Of a DNA stretch of 64,000 bases, positions 52,769 through 63,776 are shown one piece after another; the stretch's first letter is position 1; each line of letters opens with the position of its first letter. Below the pieces are notes generated by a model. That model worked only from the letters and a program-made list of their open reading frames with translations. It was not told where the DNA came from and made no database searches. Source of the DNA: Sphaerolaimus hirsutus (lineage: Eukaryota > Nematoda > Chromadorea > Monhysterida > Sphaerolaimidae); the NCBI GenBank assembly GCA_964036195.1, contig OZ038450.1:622701-686700 (forward strand), written 5' to 3'. A program made the translations under genes and the position numbers.

Positions 52769-55176
52769 TCCAACTGAAGGGTGTGCTTCTAAAAGTACCG
52801 ATCTACAATTTTTTTAAATTTGAGTTAGGACCATTTTTGGGGTCCCCATAAAAATGCGCTTCAAAAAACGATATAACACGTGGTGGGTGCGAAATTCAAT
52901 TTTGAGATATGGGGGGTCGAAAAAAGCAAAAAAAATCGCAAAATAGTTTTTGCAATTTAAAAAGTACCGATCTATAAGCTTTTTCAGCTTTTGTATTTTA
53001 AAAAGTACCGATCTACACACATTTTTAAAAATTGTACTCATAAATGTACCGATCTGCACTTTATTTTTTGTGCTTCTAAAAGTACCGATATCAGCTCGGC
53101 ATCAGCAGCAAAAACTCAATTTGTGCTTTTTTACTATGGGTAAAAGTACCGATCTACATCTATCTGATTTTGTGCTTCAAAATGTACCGATCTACATGCT
53201 ATTACCAATTTGTTCCTTTAAAATGTACTGTACTACAAAAAATATGATTCACATGTTATATAGCTAGTGTTATATGTATAAACAATGATTATACCCATGC
53301 ATGTGGAATCCACATTGTGGATACCCAATAATATGAGACCATACGTTTTGCCCATACGGCGTATTGCACATAGGAATTAGCTGCACAATTTTTTTGCTGT
53401 GTTGCACAAAGCTAATATTGCACATACGCGCCAACAATTGAACATGGCCAAACAAAGATTGCACATAAATATATCGCGAGTTTCAAGTGGCGCAAATTGC
53501 ACATGGCACCAGTAAATTCCCCATAATGCAAAGTATGCAGCAGTGAAATCAAATGGATTAGTAAGTATTTAGGTGACTGTGTCTGTGCAAATAGGTGCAT
53601 AGTTGAGTTATTAAACAAAAGTGAAAGGTACAGGTTTCATCCCTTCTCATGGACCTGATTTATTTGGTTTATCTGATCTCTGTGATTGTGTCTGCACACA
53701 CTACCTAGTTGACAACTGAAATTTCCAAAACTGATTAATCTGTTTTGAACTCATTTGTGTTTACCATAGTGAATGATTTTTAGTATCTGTGAACAGTATT
53801 AAACTCAGCTGATTTTTTGGAAGTATTTGTTCTATGGGTTTTTTTACGAGTGTGAATACTTAAACTTGGCACATGTCCAAGCTCCTTGAGTTTCAGGTAA
53901 ACAATTTAAAAGATGCAAGATTTCTGTTCGTGTCACGGCCGCGGACGATAATGGCCGCGGCCCGCGGAATCCAATTAAGCGACTGCAAATGGAGACCCGC
54001 ATACTAGTTGAAACTTGTGTTTACTTAATCACATTCCGCTGCCATTATCAGTGACGTGAACAGAAATCGTGCATCTTTAATCTTTTTGGTATGAAATGCA
54101 GAGAATTTGGATGTGTGCCAAATTAATGTCATTCCTTTTTTGGAGGAATCTGTCTGGGCTGCGACGAAAAGATCCGACCTAAGGCCTTACAATCTGACTT
54201 TCTGTAACTATATGTCTATCAAATTCATATTGTTCTCTTATAAAAAGTCGGATTGTATAAAATGTATCGTGACCCAAATGGAATCTGTCCATTCAAGCTC
54301 GAATAAAAAAACATAAATAATTGGTAACCCAGGGCCAAATCACTGATTTGTTTCATGTCCGCCGAGTTTACTCAATATTAGATTTTTAATCTGCATCAAC
54401 TTATTCATTCTGGCAAACTGAAATGTGTTTAAAACATATTTATCAGCTTTGGAATTTCTGTTGTCAACTAAATAGTATGTCTAGGGCCATATATTTGGTG
54501 ACAATTGCTATTACTGGCTATCATTTGGAATAGCTTCTAGCTCATCTATTTAAATTCCCTTCAGAGAATTTTGAAAAAAAATGAGACTCGGTTTCATTGA
54601 AGCAATAATAAAATTGAAGTTTAATATTGGCTAACAAATCAGCCAACTGAAATTTTATAGTTTTTCAATCAACCCCAAACACAACAGTGACAGATAGTGC
54701 CAATGGCCATAAATATGTGGGTAATAGGTATCATTGACACTACTATACAATGAAGAGCAGCTGTGTGTTTGCATTAACTTGCATTATCGTAAATACTGTG
54801 AATTTGGACCCTCCACATTTGCACATGGATACAGACAATTGCACTTGAGGCCTGCGCATACTTTGTGTTATGGCAAATGGATACCCATATCAGGGGTGAA
54901 TCTTTGCCCGCCATGGGGAATTTTATGTCCCCATGTGCAATTAATTAATTTGTGCAAAGCGCTGCACTTATGGGAGGTTTATTACAAATGTGCAATACGC
55001 AGTTATGGGGAATTGGCAATTCCCCAATAATATGGCCGAAATACCCATACCCAAAATTCCCATACCCAATACCTAAATATGTATGGGTATTGCATACTCC
55101 AAACATTCAATTGCGATAATCTCAAAATCGATTTTTATGTAGATCAGTACTTTTAGAAGCACACCCTTCAACTGGA
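52769..55176. mobile_element. 2.4 kb inverted-repeat element with internal minisatellite
   Basis: TCCAACTGAAGGGTGTGCTT at the left and AAGCACACCCTTCAACTGGA at the right, inverted over about 38 nt. Next to the left end, AAAAGTACCGATCTACA repeats about eight times (52785-53180). A hairpin pairing GATGCAAGATTTCTGTTC with GAACAGAAATCGTGCATC lies at 53912-54079. No protein is encoded. Confidence 0.55.
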
Positions 55177-55316
55177 TTTGGGCCCTGGGCAAACACATCC
55201 AAATCAGAACACTCGAACACAGCGCAAGCGTCATTGCGATACCAAGCGGACAATTGTCAGGTAGGTCATGCATAAATTACCACTGGCCATTGTCCACTAT
55301 GGCGACTGCACTCAAT

Positions 55317-55825
55317 TAGTGATGGAATGGCGCCATGGTATTAGCGCCATTTGAGGGGGCCAAAGGGCGCCGCTTGATTGCGCCATTGGCGCCTGGCGCC
55401 CAAGTTTTAAATGGCGACATGGCGCCCTATGCTAAGAGAGGGCGCCAAAATGGCTCCAGCATGGTTTCAAGGCGAGTTCCGCGTAAATAAAGAAAAGTAA
55501 GAAACTCTTCTATCAAAAAGCGATATTCATGTCAACTGTCAAGCTTGCAACCTACCTGTGAATTGACCGAGTCTAATCATTGCAATTATGTTTTCGTTAA
55601 CTGCAAGAAAACATCAATATGCGGAGGGAAGTGTATGTCGAGTGATACAGGTGTGAGTGCCAATTTGCAACGTGTTTCCATAATTTTCAGCCATTATCAG
55701 TATAAGTCTTTGGTTGAATTCACTGTTGCAGCTTTGCTGGAACGGGAAGTCGCTAGAAGCAATGGTACGGTAATGAACACACCAAGAATGCTGGCGCCCT
55801 TCCTTCTGGCACTTTGCCATCACTA
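55317..55825. mobile_element. TAGTGATG hAT-like element, medium copy
   Basis: TAGTGATGGAATGGCGCCATGG at the left, GGCACTTTGCCATCACTA at the right, flanked by an exact 8 bp duplication, CACTCAAT (55309-55316 and 55826-55833). GGCGCC words cluster near the left end. Confidence 0.82.
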
Positions 55826-55833
55826 CACTCAAT

Positions 55834-56552
55834 GCAGCACTGGGGCAACACAGTCAATTCTATTTATTCAGAGAGTGCATACAGGATAGACATTACAGGG
55901 TGCAACAATTTAGTGATCAGGTTTATTTAGATATGATATGTATTCTTTGGTCAGAATTTAGGCATGCATTCACATGCTTCTGAAGTAGTAAATATTAACC
56001 TAAAGCTACAGAAAAAAGGGTAAAATCGCTAATAGTAGATTGAAAATAGCTAAAAATAAATATTTTGCTTTGGGATAGATATAAAGCTGAGCAGTGCCTG
56101 CGATAGCTAGATAGCTAAAGCATTGGGGGGCTAGGGATAACAGGGGCTCTTTAAATGGTTAAAAACGCAAGCAGCGAAACCGTTTTTAAAAAACGGGGTC
56201 ATTGAAAAAAGTTTTTTTCCATCCCTAGGGGGACCCCACAACATCACTACCAAACCCCCGACCCAATAACCCCAGAGCCCTGACACACATTAGAGATAAC
56301 ACACTTGGCACACTTTCTATATTTGTTTAGATGAAAAGCGGGTTCGGTTCGAGTGAAAATTTAAATTTTTGTAAATACACTTCTAGTAATTTTTTTTACA
56401 AAAAATTCGAATTTTTATACAATTTTTACTTTCATTTTTATATTTTCCAGTTTATTTTATTCTATTCTTCATTTTTTATATTTTTTTCTGAAATTTTATC
56501 AAACCTGACAATGAATCAGCGTTGTTATAAGTATCAAACTTTTTTGAGCATG
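55834..56552. other. Intron 4, nothing recognised
   Basis: AT-rich, with TTTTTATA-type low complexity at 56370-56500. Confidence 0.4.
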
Positions 56553-56560
56553 TGTATGTC

Positions 56561-57272
56561 TAGGGTTGGGACGATATATTGTATCGAATATCGGATATAG
56601 ACTATTTTTTCATATTGAATATTGATATCGAAAATTTTGAAAAAATATTGAATATCGACCATTTTTTTGATATTTTCGATATTCTATACTCCCTGGGCCT
56701 GACTTCAAATAAGCCAGGAATGGCACTATTAGAAGGTGATTTCATAAGCAATTTTAACAAATTTTGCGCGCAAGCGCGCACTTTGTTCTCACATGACAGG
56801 TTTTTTTGTTTCAGCACTTGCGGAAGCATCAAATCATGTGCAAATGCTCTCTCAGATGTTCACATAAGAGTATATGTATGTTTAATAGCTACTTACACCA
56901 TGGAAACATCAATGGCACCATGGCATGGCACCTATAAATGGGGCTGGCACCTTTTCCTTACCACATCTGTCACATTTTAAAATCTTTTCTCATTTTGATC
57001 ATTGTGTGCCATTTAAATTTGTATCATCTACTTTTCAGTAGAGATGATCAGTTGGGTTTGTGATCAAATGGAAATGCAATATGTCAAATGAGATATGCCC
57101 TGCTATACCAAAAGCAAAATATAGAAATATCAAAAATATCAAAATCGAATATCGAGCATTTTTAAATATCAAATATCGATATCGAGGGTCCATATCGTAT
57201 CGATATCGAATATCGAGTTTCAGAAAAAAATATCGAATATCGATATCGAAAGATCATATCGTCCCAACCCTA
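56561..57272. mobile_element. TAGGGTTGGG hAT-like element with GATATCGA ends
   Basis: TAGGGTTGGGACGATATAT to ATATCGTCCCAACCCTA, flanked by an exact 8 bp duplication, TGTATGTC (56553-56560 and 57273-57280). Both ends carry CGATATCGAATATCG tracts. Non-coding. Confidence 0.85.
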
Positions 57273-57280
57273 TGTATGTC

Positions 57281-58007
57281 TAAATACTCTGACTTTTACC
57301 CATGATCATCAAATTCCTGGGTAAAATACTTTTTCAATACGTAAAAAAATACTTTAAAAAATAATAATAATCATAATGATAAAATACTTTAAAATACTTT
57401 TGTACCCAGTACCTTGGTAGTATTGCGTAAAAGTATTTTTTCTTCATGGAAGAGTAAAATAAGATATTTTTCCAGCTATTTTATGGGATCTGGGAAAAAA
57501 AACATGTATTTATCTATGCCTGCATTTTAAGACAGAAACACATGTGAATAGATGGCATGTATAGATGAGTGTGTTCCACTTTTCATCCCTAACTGTTTAC
57601 ATGCTCACGGTTTTCATCTATTATGCTCCGTTTTACTTGCTAAAACAAACGGTTTTGAAGCCCCAGACATTAGTTTACATGCCAAATCGATATGACACTT
57701 TTCATCCCACGGTAAAACAGTTTACGTGCCAAAGTATTACGGTTTACAAGCCACAGATATACCTAATAAATACCGTATTTCTTCTATTAGAAGGGTGCCC
57801 TTCTTTATTTTTTCATCAACCTTTTTACCCGCCCTTCTATTGGAATCTTGGATGGAGACCGCCCTTATATTTTTTACTATTTTTCAGACATTGAGATCTA
57901 GGTGTACGTCACAACAAATATTCAATTTTGATGACATGAAAGCCAAAAATGTTAGTCGTCACCGGTGGCAGTGTAAGCTGCAGCAATAAATGTGCTCGCC
58001 GACTCAC
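57281..58007. other. Intron 4, MITE fragments
   Basis: AAAATACTTT tracts at 57320-57480; a CCGTATTTCTTCTATTAGAA end at 57773; and from about 57890 to 57980 the right half of the 24.1 kb Harbinger-like family, ending 30 nt before exon 4. Confidence 0.45.
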
Positions 58008-58283
58008 CATGGCGCCGTCGGGGCCGACCAGGGCGGCGGGCTTGCGCGGCCGCGTGTGCAGCACGCCGGGCGCGAGCAGGGCGTACAGAGGGCGCCACGG
58101 CTGGTCGGCCGCCGCCCGCCGCAGCAGCTCGCCCTGGTGCAGCAGACGCGCGTGCGGCACGTGGTCCGGCGGTGCCGCCTCGCCCACGGGGAAGGACGAC
58201 GTGGCGGCCGCGTCTTGGTGCCGCCGCCTCGAGCTGCAGCGCGGCCCGCCTAGCAGCTCGGCCGGCGAGGAGCTCGTCGAAGC
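58008..58283 (-). CDS. RhoGAP gene exon 4 (PH domain N-terminal strands)
   Basis: Acceptor GGTGCGTCGCAG, perfect donor ATG|GTGAGT, phase 0 both sides, 92 codons (residues 291-382). After a Ser/Ala/Arg-rich start it encodes HQGELLRRAAADQPWRPLY and ALLAPGVLHTRPRK. That is the E-G-x-L..W....A-L pattern of the first PH strands. The rest of the domain is 24 kb away in exons 5 and 6. Confidence 0.85.
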
Positions 58284-58712
58284 CTGCGACGCACCCGCAA
58301 ACGTACATTCACTTCGTCGCACCATGTTCACTTCTACGAGTCGACTAATCAAACAAATACATTTACACAACATTTTCGTAGACAATATCTGCCAGCAATG
58401 CATGTATCATGGGCTTGCTAGTTGTTTATCATAATGTTTCAGCTGTATAGTGTATACCGCATGGACTTTTACTTCTCGTTGAAGATTATTTGTAAATTGT
58501 TCCTAATTGCTCCAAAGTGCAAAATGTGACACTTTCAAAAACGGAAAGTGACGTTGAAAAAAAAGGAAAAAGGCAACAGAATGTGCGGAACCGATACTAG
58601 ATGCAGCTTTCGTGCTTGACTCATCAATTTTAGAAGTGGAAGCTTCATTTGCAATGACCTAGGGACCACAAAAAAAGCATGAAAAAACGGGCCATCTGCT
58701 AGCAGAGCTCAC
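58284..58712. other. Intron 3, nothing recognised
   Basis: AT-rich intron of 429 nt. Confidence 0.5.
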
Positions 58713-58830
58713 CTTGGAGTCGTTGGACGAGAACAATCTGATGAATCTCTGTATGTGCGCATTGGAAGACGAGCTGAGCGAAGGCATGCGCAGCTTGGAC
58801 GCCTGCTGCTGCTGGACCATGGCCACGGCG
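58713..58830 (-). CDS. RhoGAP gene exon 3
   Basis: Acceptor TCGTTGTCGCAG, donor AAG|GTGAGC; it completes a split Gly codon and leaves in phase 0. It encodes AVAMVQQQQASKLRMPSLSS followed by HIQRFIRLFSSNDSK (residues 251-290). The hydrophobic-basic FIRLF..DSK segment directly precedes the PH domain. Confidence 0.82.
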
Positions 58831-59212
58831 CTGCGACAACGACACGGATACACGGCGCCACGCGCACCACCAAGCCAGTAGGCGTCACACGGCTTCCCCA
58901 CCCCCAATCCCGATCATTTTCGGCATTGACCTAGCCATCCCGACGCTCCAATCGCGATCCCGAAAAATGCATCCAATCCCGATCCCGAAAAACGACCAAA
59001 TTTCAAAGTGAAACATTAAAAAGTGTCCTATTTGTGCTGAAAAATATGAATGAAAATCTCAGTGTGCTTCTGTCATCCGAGTAGGTTAGATTTTTTTGTG
59101 AGATATTAAGCGAACCCCAAAGGCCCAAACCGAACATTTTTGCCAAAATCACGAGGCTGATGGCAAAGAGTGGATCACATTTAAAGCGGGAAAGCAGCGA
59201 GAAGGAACGCAC
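58831..59212. other. Intron 2 with CCCGATCCC repeats
   Basis: ATCCCGATCCCGAAAAA words at 58905-58996, also at 60570-60800. No exon. Confidence 0.45.
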
Positions 59213-59468
59213 CCATTGCTCCTGGCAGAGGGCACGGCCCTGGCCTTGCTGATGAGTCCGTCGACCACGGACACGGCCTGGCTGAACTCGGAGTCGGCCT
59301 CGTCCGAGTCGGGCAGGGGGGCGGGCGGGTCCAAGTCGGACTTGGGTCGGGCCGCCTTGGCCGGCTGCTGCCGGTGCTGTCTGCTGGGGCCGACCAGCTG
59401 CGGCGCGCCACTGCCGGCCGTCGCTGCCGCCGCGCCGCTCTGCCACGCCGCGCCGTCGTCAGGCATGC
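59213..59468 (-). CDS. RhoGAP gene exon 2
   Basis: Acceptor GCAGCTTCAG, donor GTGCGT; it completes a Gly codon split with exon 1 and leaves two bases for exon 3. It encodes about residues 166-250: an Ala/Gly/Gln linker, then DLDPPAPLPDSDEADSEFSQ and VVDGLISKARAVPS. Probably disordered and acidic. Confidence 0.82.
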
Positions 59469-61767
59469 CTGAAGCTGCTTTCCATCTTAAACATGCACTG
59501 GGCTATTGCCGCCGCGCACACCAGTCATTACGCACGCACAAGAAACATCGGAAAATATATAGGAAAAGTTGCATTTTCCGGGACTTTTTGGGTCTCACCC
59601 CGGGAAGGGGGGGGGGCTGCAGCCCCCCCCCCCTGGATACGTCCTTGGGTGCATAGGTACTTTTCCAAAACGGAACAGCGAAAGCGAAGTGGGCAGTGGT
59701 CAATCGAGAACAGAAGGTTTGTGTGAACACAGGTGCATTGTTGTTGCAGCAGTTTCTGACCGCCACACAGGTGGGCCGTTCCACACATACTGGTGGCAAG
59801 ATATGACAAAATATTTACCTATTTATCTAAGTATTTTTTTTGTTTTTTTTTTTGTTTCTCATGAAACGCTCTCGAATTTCAGCATATTGAGCATATGGTA
59901 AAACCATTTTTGAACACTATTTCTAATAATTTTTGTTGGATAAATGGATAAACCAACTATTGGCAACAACCTTTATTCCATCGCACAATGCAGTGAGCTA
60001 ATGCATGAATATTTTAGAGAAATAAACAACTACTATATACTTTTCAACATTTCAAATATTCTCACCGTAAGGTAAACAAATAAAATAACAAATACTATAA
60101 AAATAAAATGCTACAATTTCAATATTTGTTGCCATCGTTCACACAGAACACAGCCCACCTGCGCGCTGCAGCTGCAGCAGGGGGCAGACTCGCAGCCTCG
60201 CCGCTTGTCACAGCAAACAATAAACGATAGCGGCACATTCTACACCTGGGGCTGCCTTCACACAGTCGCGTGCAATTGCCTTGAGCTAGATACAAGGCTG
60301 AGGAAAAACGCGGCCAGGGGACCGATTTAATCAAAACGTGAGGTGCAGTCAGGGGCCCAGACGCCAGAATGGACATGAAATTGTGAGCAGAATACGCACA
60401 GTTTGATGTGTGAGACGTGGGGCTCGCAACTAGGGTGTCAAAGAACTTTTTTCGGAGAACGAAAATGGAAAATTTTTGCACTTACCGGAAAACGGAAAAA
60501 TGAAATGACGGAAACAGAAAGCAAAAATTTGCACGGCAAGGGAAAAATTGCGAGTAACGGCTACTGTTCAAACGGGATCCCTATCCCAATCCCGACAATT
60601 TCCGAGATTCAGCCTCCCAATCCCGGAACCATAACCCTGATACCCATACCGAAATCTGAAGATCCAGGTCACGATCCGGAAATTTTCAAACTGCAATCCC
60701 AAAAATTTTCAAATCGCAATCCCGATCCTGTAACCCCAAAACTCATCCAGAAACTCAAAAAGGCCATTCCCGATCCCGATTACGAATAGTCAATCCCGTT
60801 ACAACCTAGTGATAGCCACAAATGTGTTTCGATCGAGTCGGCGAGTCAGTGAAAATCAAGTCTAGAGTCGAATTCGAGCACCAGTCAGTCGCCTTTAATG
60901 CTCCTTACGTTCGGATTGGAATTGGGCCCAGGCGCTGGGAGGATGTGAGCCGATTGCTGGCACGGCCGCAGCGCACATGGGCGACAAACAAAAGGAAATG
61001 GCCACTTCCTGCTGCCCCAGGGCAATCAGAATCACGCCGCTGCGCGCACGCACCCATTCCATTATTAGCTGCCCAATTAGGGATAGCAAAATATCGTGTT
61101 TCAGATAGCGTTTGAAAAAATCAATTTGTTTAAATTAATTAAAAATTAAACCAGATTTTTCAGGCTTTCATAACGGTGGGGAATAAAAAGATGGGAATGA
61201 ATGACGTGGCAGCGATAATGCCATCTTATTGAGAATATGTAATGGGCTATGCTATGGAATATCACGGTAGGGAAAAATTTCTCTAAAAAATTATCTTTAC
61301 GCGGCATGTCACCAAACCATGTCCAATAGACAAAAAGACGGTCTCAGTGGCGCAAACAAACACGGCGCATTTTCACGGCTGGCGCTTTTGCTTAAAATTG
61401 CCAAATGAAATAATCTGAAACAATTAATCGCAAACAGCACGTGGAACGCTCAATCAACTTAAAATGTAGCATTTATATGCGGCGTGATTGAAAATCAAGC
61501 CTGAAACCATGTGCAGGCCACTTGACGTGGACGCAGCGAAACACGCGCAAAAGCAGCGCCACGCAGCACCGCGAACGGCACGGCCAGCTGTCGCCGCACG
61601 GAACGGCCAATTCAAACGCATCGCTGCCGCAGCGCACGAATACGCTCGAGCGCCCGCGAGCACACCAGCGGGGGTCAGCTAGCCCAGCGGAAATCGGCCT
61701 TAATTGCTTGCTAATTATCGACCCGCGTGAGTGACTGCCGTGGGCGTCTGCACCAGCAAATGACTGA
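59469..61767. other. Intron 1, distal 2.3 kb, simple repeats
   Basis: GGGGGGCTGCAGCCCCCC palindrome at 59608-59631; CGGAAAACGGAAA text at 60430-60545; ATCCCGAT repeats at 60570-60800; GC-rich island at 61520-61690. No supported exon or gene. Confidence 0.4.
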
Positions 61768-62181
61768 GGCGGCGTTTACACGGTTTTTCTGTGACGTTCA
61801 ACATTTTTTCGATCTTTTCAACCATTTTTTGGGATGAAAATCAATTAGTAGATAGATGGGACGCCTCGATTAATCATGATTTGATCACCTCGCTGCATGG
61901 AGCCATGGAACAATAATTAAGTTTTATAGATTAAGTAATAATAGACACTAGATAACATATTTTTTTGTTGTCGGAGGTTGTTGAAGGATTTCTTATATGC
62001 GGGTTCGCTAACGAGGCCGCGTAGAGCAAATAGGGCGACAACATGAAAACGTGTGATCTAGTGGGCATGATTACACAATCTATGGAATTTGATGTTTACC
62101 TCAAGCAGTGAAGCTGATATCATGATCTATCCAGGCATCGCTGCTGCTTATTCGCTGCACAGGAATAAGTGTAAACGCTGC
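61768..62181. mobile_element. PIF/Harbinger-like fold-back MITE
   Basis: GGCGGCGTTTACACGG at the left, AAGTGTAAACGCTGC at the right, followed by TTA (TGA at the left, so the duplication is imperfect). The internal TTGTTGTCGGAGG core matches the copies at 29277 and 62241. Confidence 0.65.
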
Positions 62182-62240
62182 TTAAAAATTCGTATTTTGT
62201 CATCACGGCAGAGGAATTCGGAGAAAGCTCAAAAAAATTA

Positions 62241-63248
62241 GGCGGCGCTTACACGGATTTTCTGTGACGACAAAAAAATGCAATTTTTCAACTGTTCTTG
62301 TTGAATCAACGTGAAATATATTACATGTGTGATACCTCAATTGATTGTGGTTGTGCCAGCTTCACTGCCTGGGGCAAACATCAAAATTTACATAATTTCC
62401 CTAATCACGCACACTAGATCACACTTTTTGCATGTTGTCGTAGGTAGGGATGGCCAGCGCTTTTTTTCAAGCGCTTTTTTTTTAAAAAACGCCGCTTTTT
62501 TTTAAAAAAGCGCAAGGGTCCCAGCGCTTTTTTTTAAAAAAGAGCGCTGGCAAAAAATTTTCAGTACTTATGCACTAGGTATTTTCCAATTTTTCGCGCG
62601 CAAGCACTCGCGATTTCACATGCACATTAGCACTGGTGGTTGTTTTCATCGGTTTTGTGGCATTTTTTGTGCCATTGCTTCTATTCCTGTATGCTATCAT
62701 GTAATAATAAGTAGTGATATGTTAGTGTAGCATAGAATATCCAGCCAATGTCCTACCACATACTTCTACAGTGTAAAACATTACTCTCAATGTATTATCC
62801 TTCTCTTATAGCCTTTTTTATAAGCATTAAGCACTATTTCATGCCTCACTTTACTTGAAGTCGCGAAACATTCACAAAGGGCGATATACATGATGAGTCA
62901 AAATTAAAAGTATTTTTTTGGCAGAAATCGCCACTTATAATGCTATCCTATGGCTACACAGCCATTCTATGGCTATATATCATCACAAGTAGTGCCACTT
63001 GTCTGATATACCTGTATATATTGATACGGAACCATATTTGGGAGCTTTTTGGTGAACGTCCCGACATTTTTTGAAAAAAAGCGAAAAAAGCGCGTTTTTT
63101 TAAAAAAAAGCGCTTTTTTAAAAAAAAAGCGGGGCCGTTTAAAAAAGCCCTTTTTAGCCATCCCTAGTCGTAGGTTTGTCGGAGGGTTTGTTCTACGCGA
63201 CCTCGCTAGCGATTTTTGTCGTCACAAAGAATCCGTGTAAACACCGCC
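62241..63248. mobile_element. PIF/Harbinger-like MITE carrying a nested hAT-like element
   Basis: GGCGGCGCTTACACGG to CCGTGTAAACACCGCC, flanked by TTA on both sides. A 722 bp element with its own 8 bp duplication occupies its middle. The right end lies 32 bp from the predicted donor side of exon 1. Confidence 0.8.
62445..63166. mobile_element. TAGGGATGGC hAT-like element, nested
   Basis: TAGGGATGGCCAGCGC to GGGC..GCCATCCCTA with an exact 8 bp duplication, GTCGTAGG (62437-62444 and 63167-63174). Both ends consist of AAAAAAGCGC / GCGCTTTTTT tracts. Confidence 0.82.
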
Positions 63249-63280
63249 TTAAGCAGCCACAAGCAACGAACCGTTTTCAC

Positions 63281-63776
63281 CCATTCGGTCGATGGCCTCG
63301 AGCGACCTGCTAATCAAAACATTGCGTCGACTCTTGCGCAGCACGGGCGGTAGCGGCTGGCGCTGCACCTCGGCGGCGTGGCGCTCAGCGGGCGCCTCGG
63401 ACGGCACCTGGACGTGCCTCAAGCGCGGCACCAAGTCGCCGCTGGCGGCGCCCTTGAGTCCGGCGGCGGCACCGGCGGGCGCGTTGCGGTGCAGCGACAC
63501 GGCCGACTGCGTGTGCTGCAGGCCGGAGGGCGCGGCGCTCTGGTCGGCGGACACGGCGCGCTGCAGCCTCCCGTCGTCGTGGTCGCGGTGCGGCGCAGCG
63601 GCCACGTCGGGCAGCTCGACGGCGCCCATTCGGACGAGTCGCGGCCGGTGCGACGGCGTGCGCACGCGAACGGACGCGTGCAGCACCTGGGCCCGCTGCG
63701 CAGTCGGCCGAACGCGCACCGAAGCATGTTGTTGCTGCCGCAGCTGCCGACGCAACTGCACTCCGTTCGCGTCCAT
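63281..63776 (-). CDS. RhoGAP gene exon 1 (start codon)
   Basis: ATG at 63774-63776 in a good context (AGCATGG), with an in-frame stop upstream near 63818. Two possible donors, ATGG|GTGAAA (63281) and ACG|GTTCGT (63272), both leave one base as exon 2 requires. It encodes about 165 residues, rich in Arg, Gln and Ala (VQLRRQLRQQQHASVRVRP), ending VLRKSRRNVLISRSLEAIDR. No PDZ domain is present. An internal exon with further 5' exons outside the window is possible. Confidence 0.7.

Larger units (their letters stand above)
864..63776 (-). other. ARHGAP21/23-like RhoGAP gene, 19 coding exons traced
   Basis: This is the span of a large minus-strand gene reconstructed exon by exon from open frames, AG acceptors, GT donors and codon phase. 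The 19 exons listed separately sum to 4878 nt, which is exactly 1625 codons plus stop. In order they encode a basic N-terminal region, a PH domain (about residues 350-450), a RhoGAP domain (about 545-740) and a long Ser/Ala/Pro-rich tail with coiled-coil stretches and a RRHTL motif. PH directly followed by a GAP of this type is the arrangement of ARHGAP21 and ARHGAP23, which act on Cdc42/RhoA at Golgi and junctions in vertebrates (family knowledge). The PDZ domain of those proteins is not seen, so either the gene lacks it or further 5' exons lie outside. Acceptors with weak pyrimidine tracts are the least certain borders. Confidence 0.85.
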
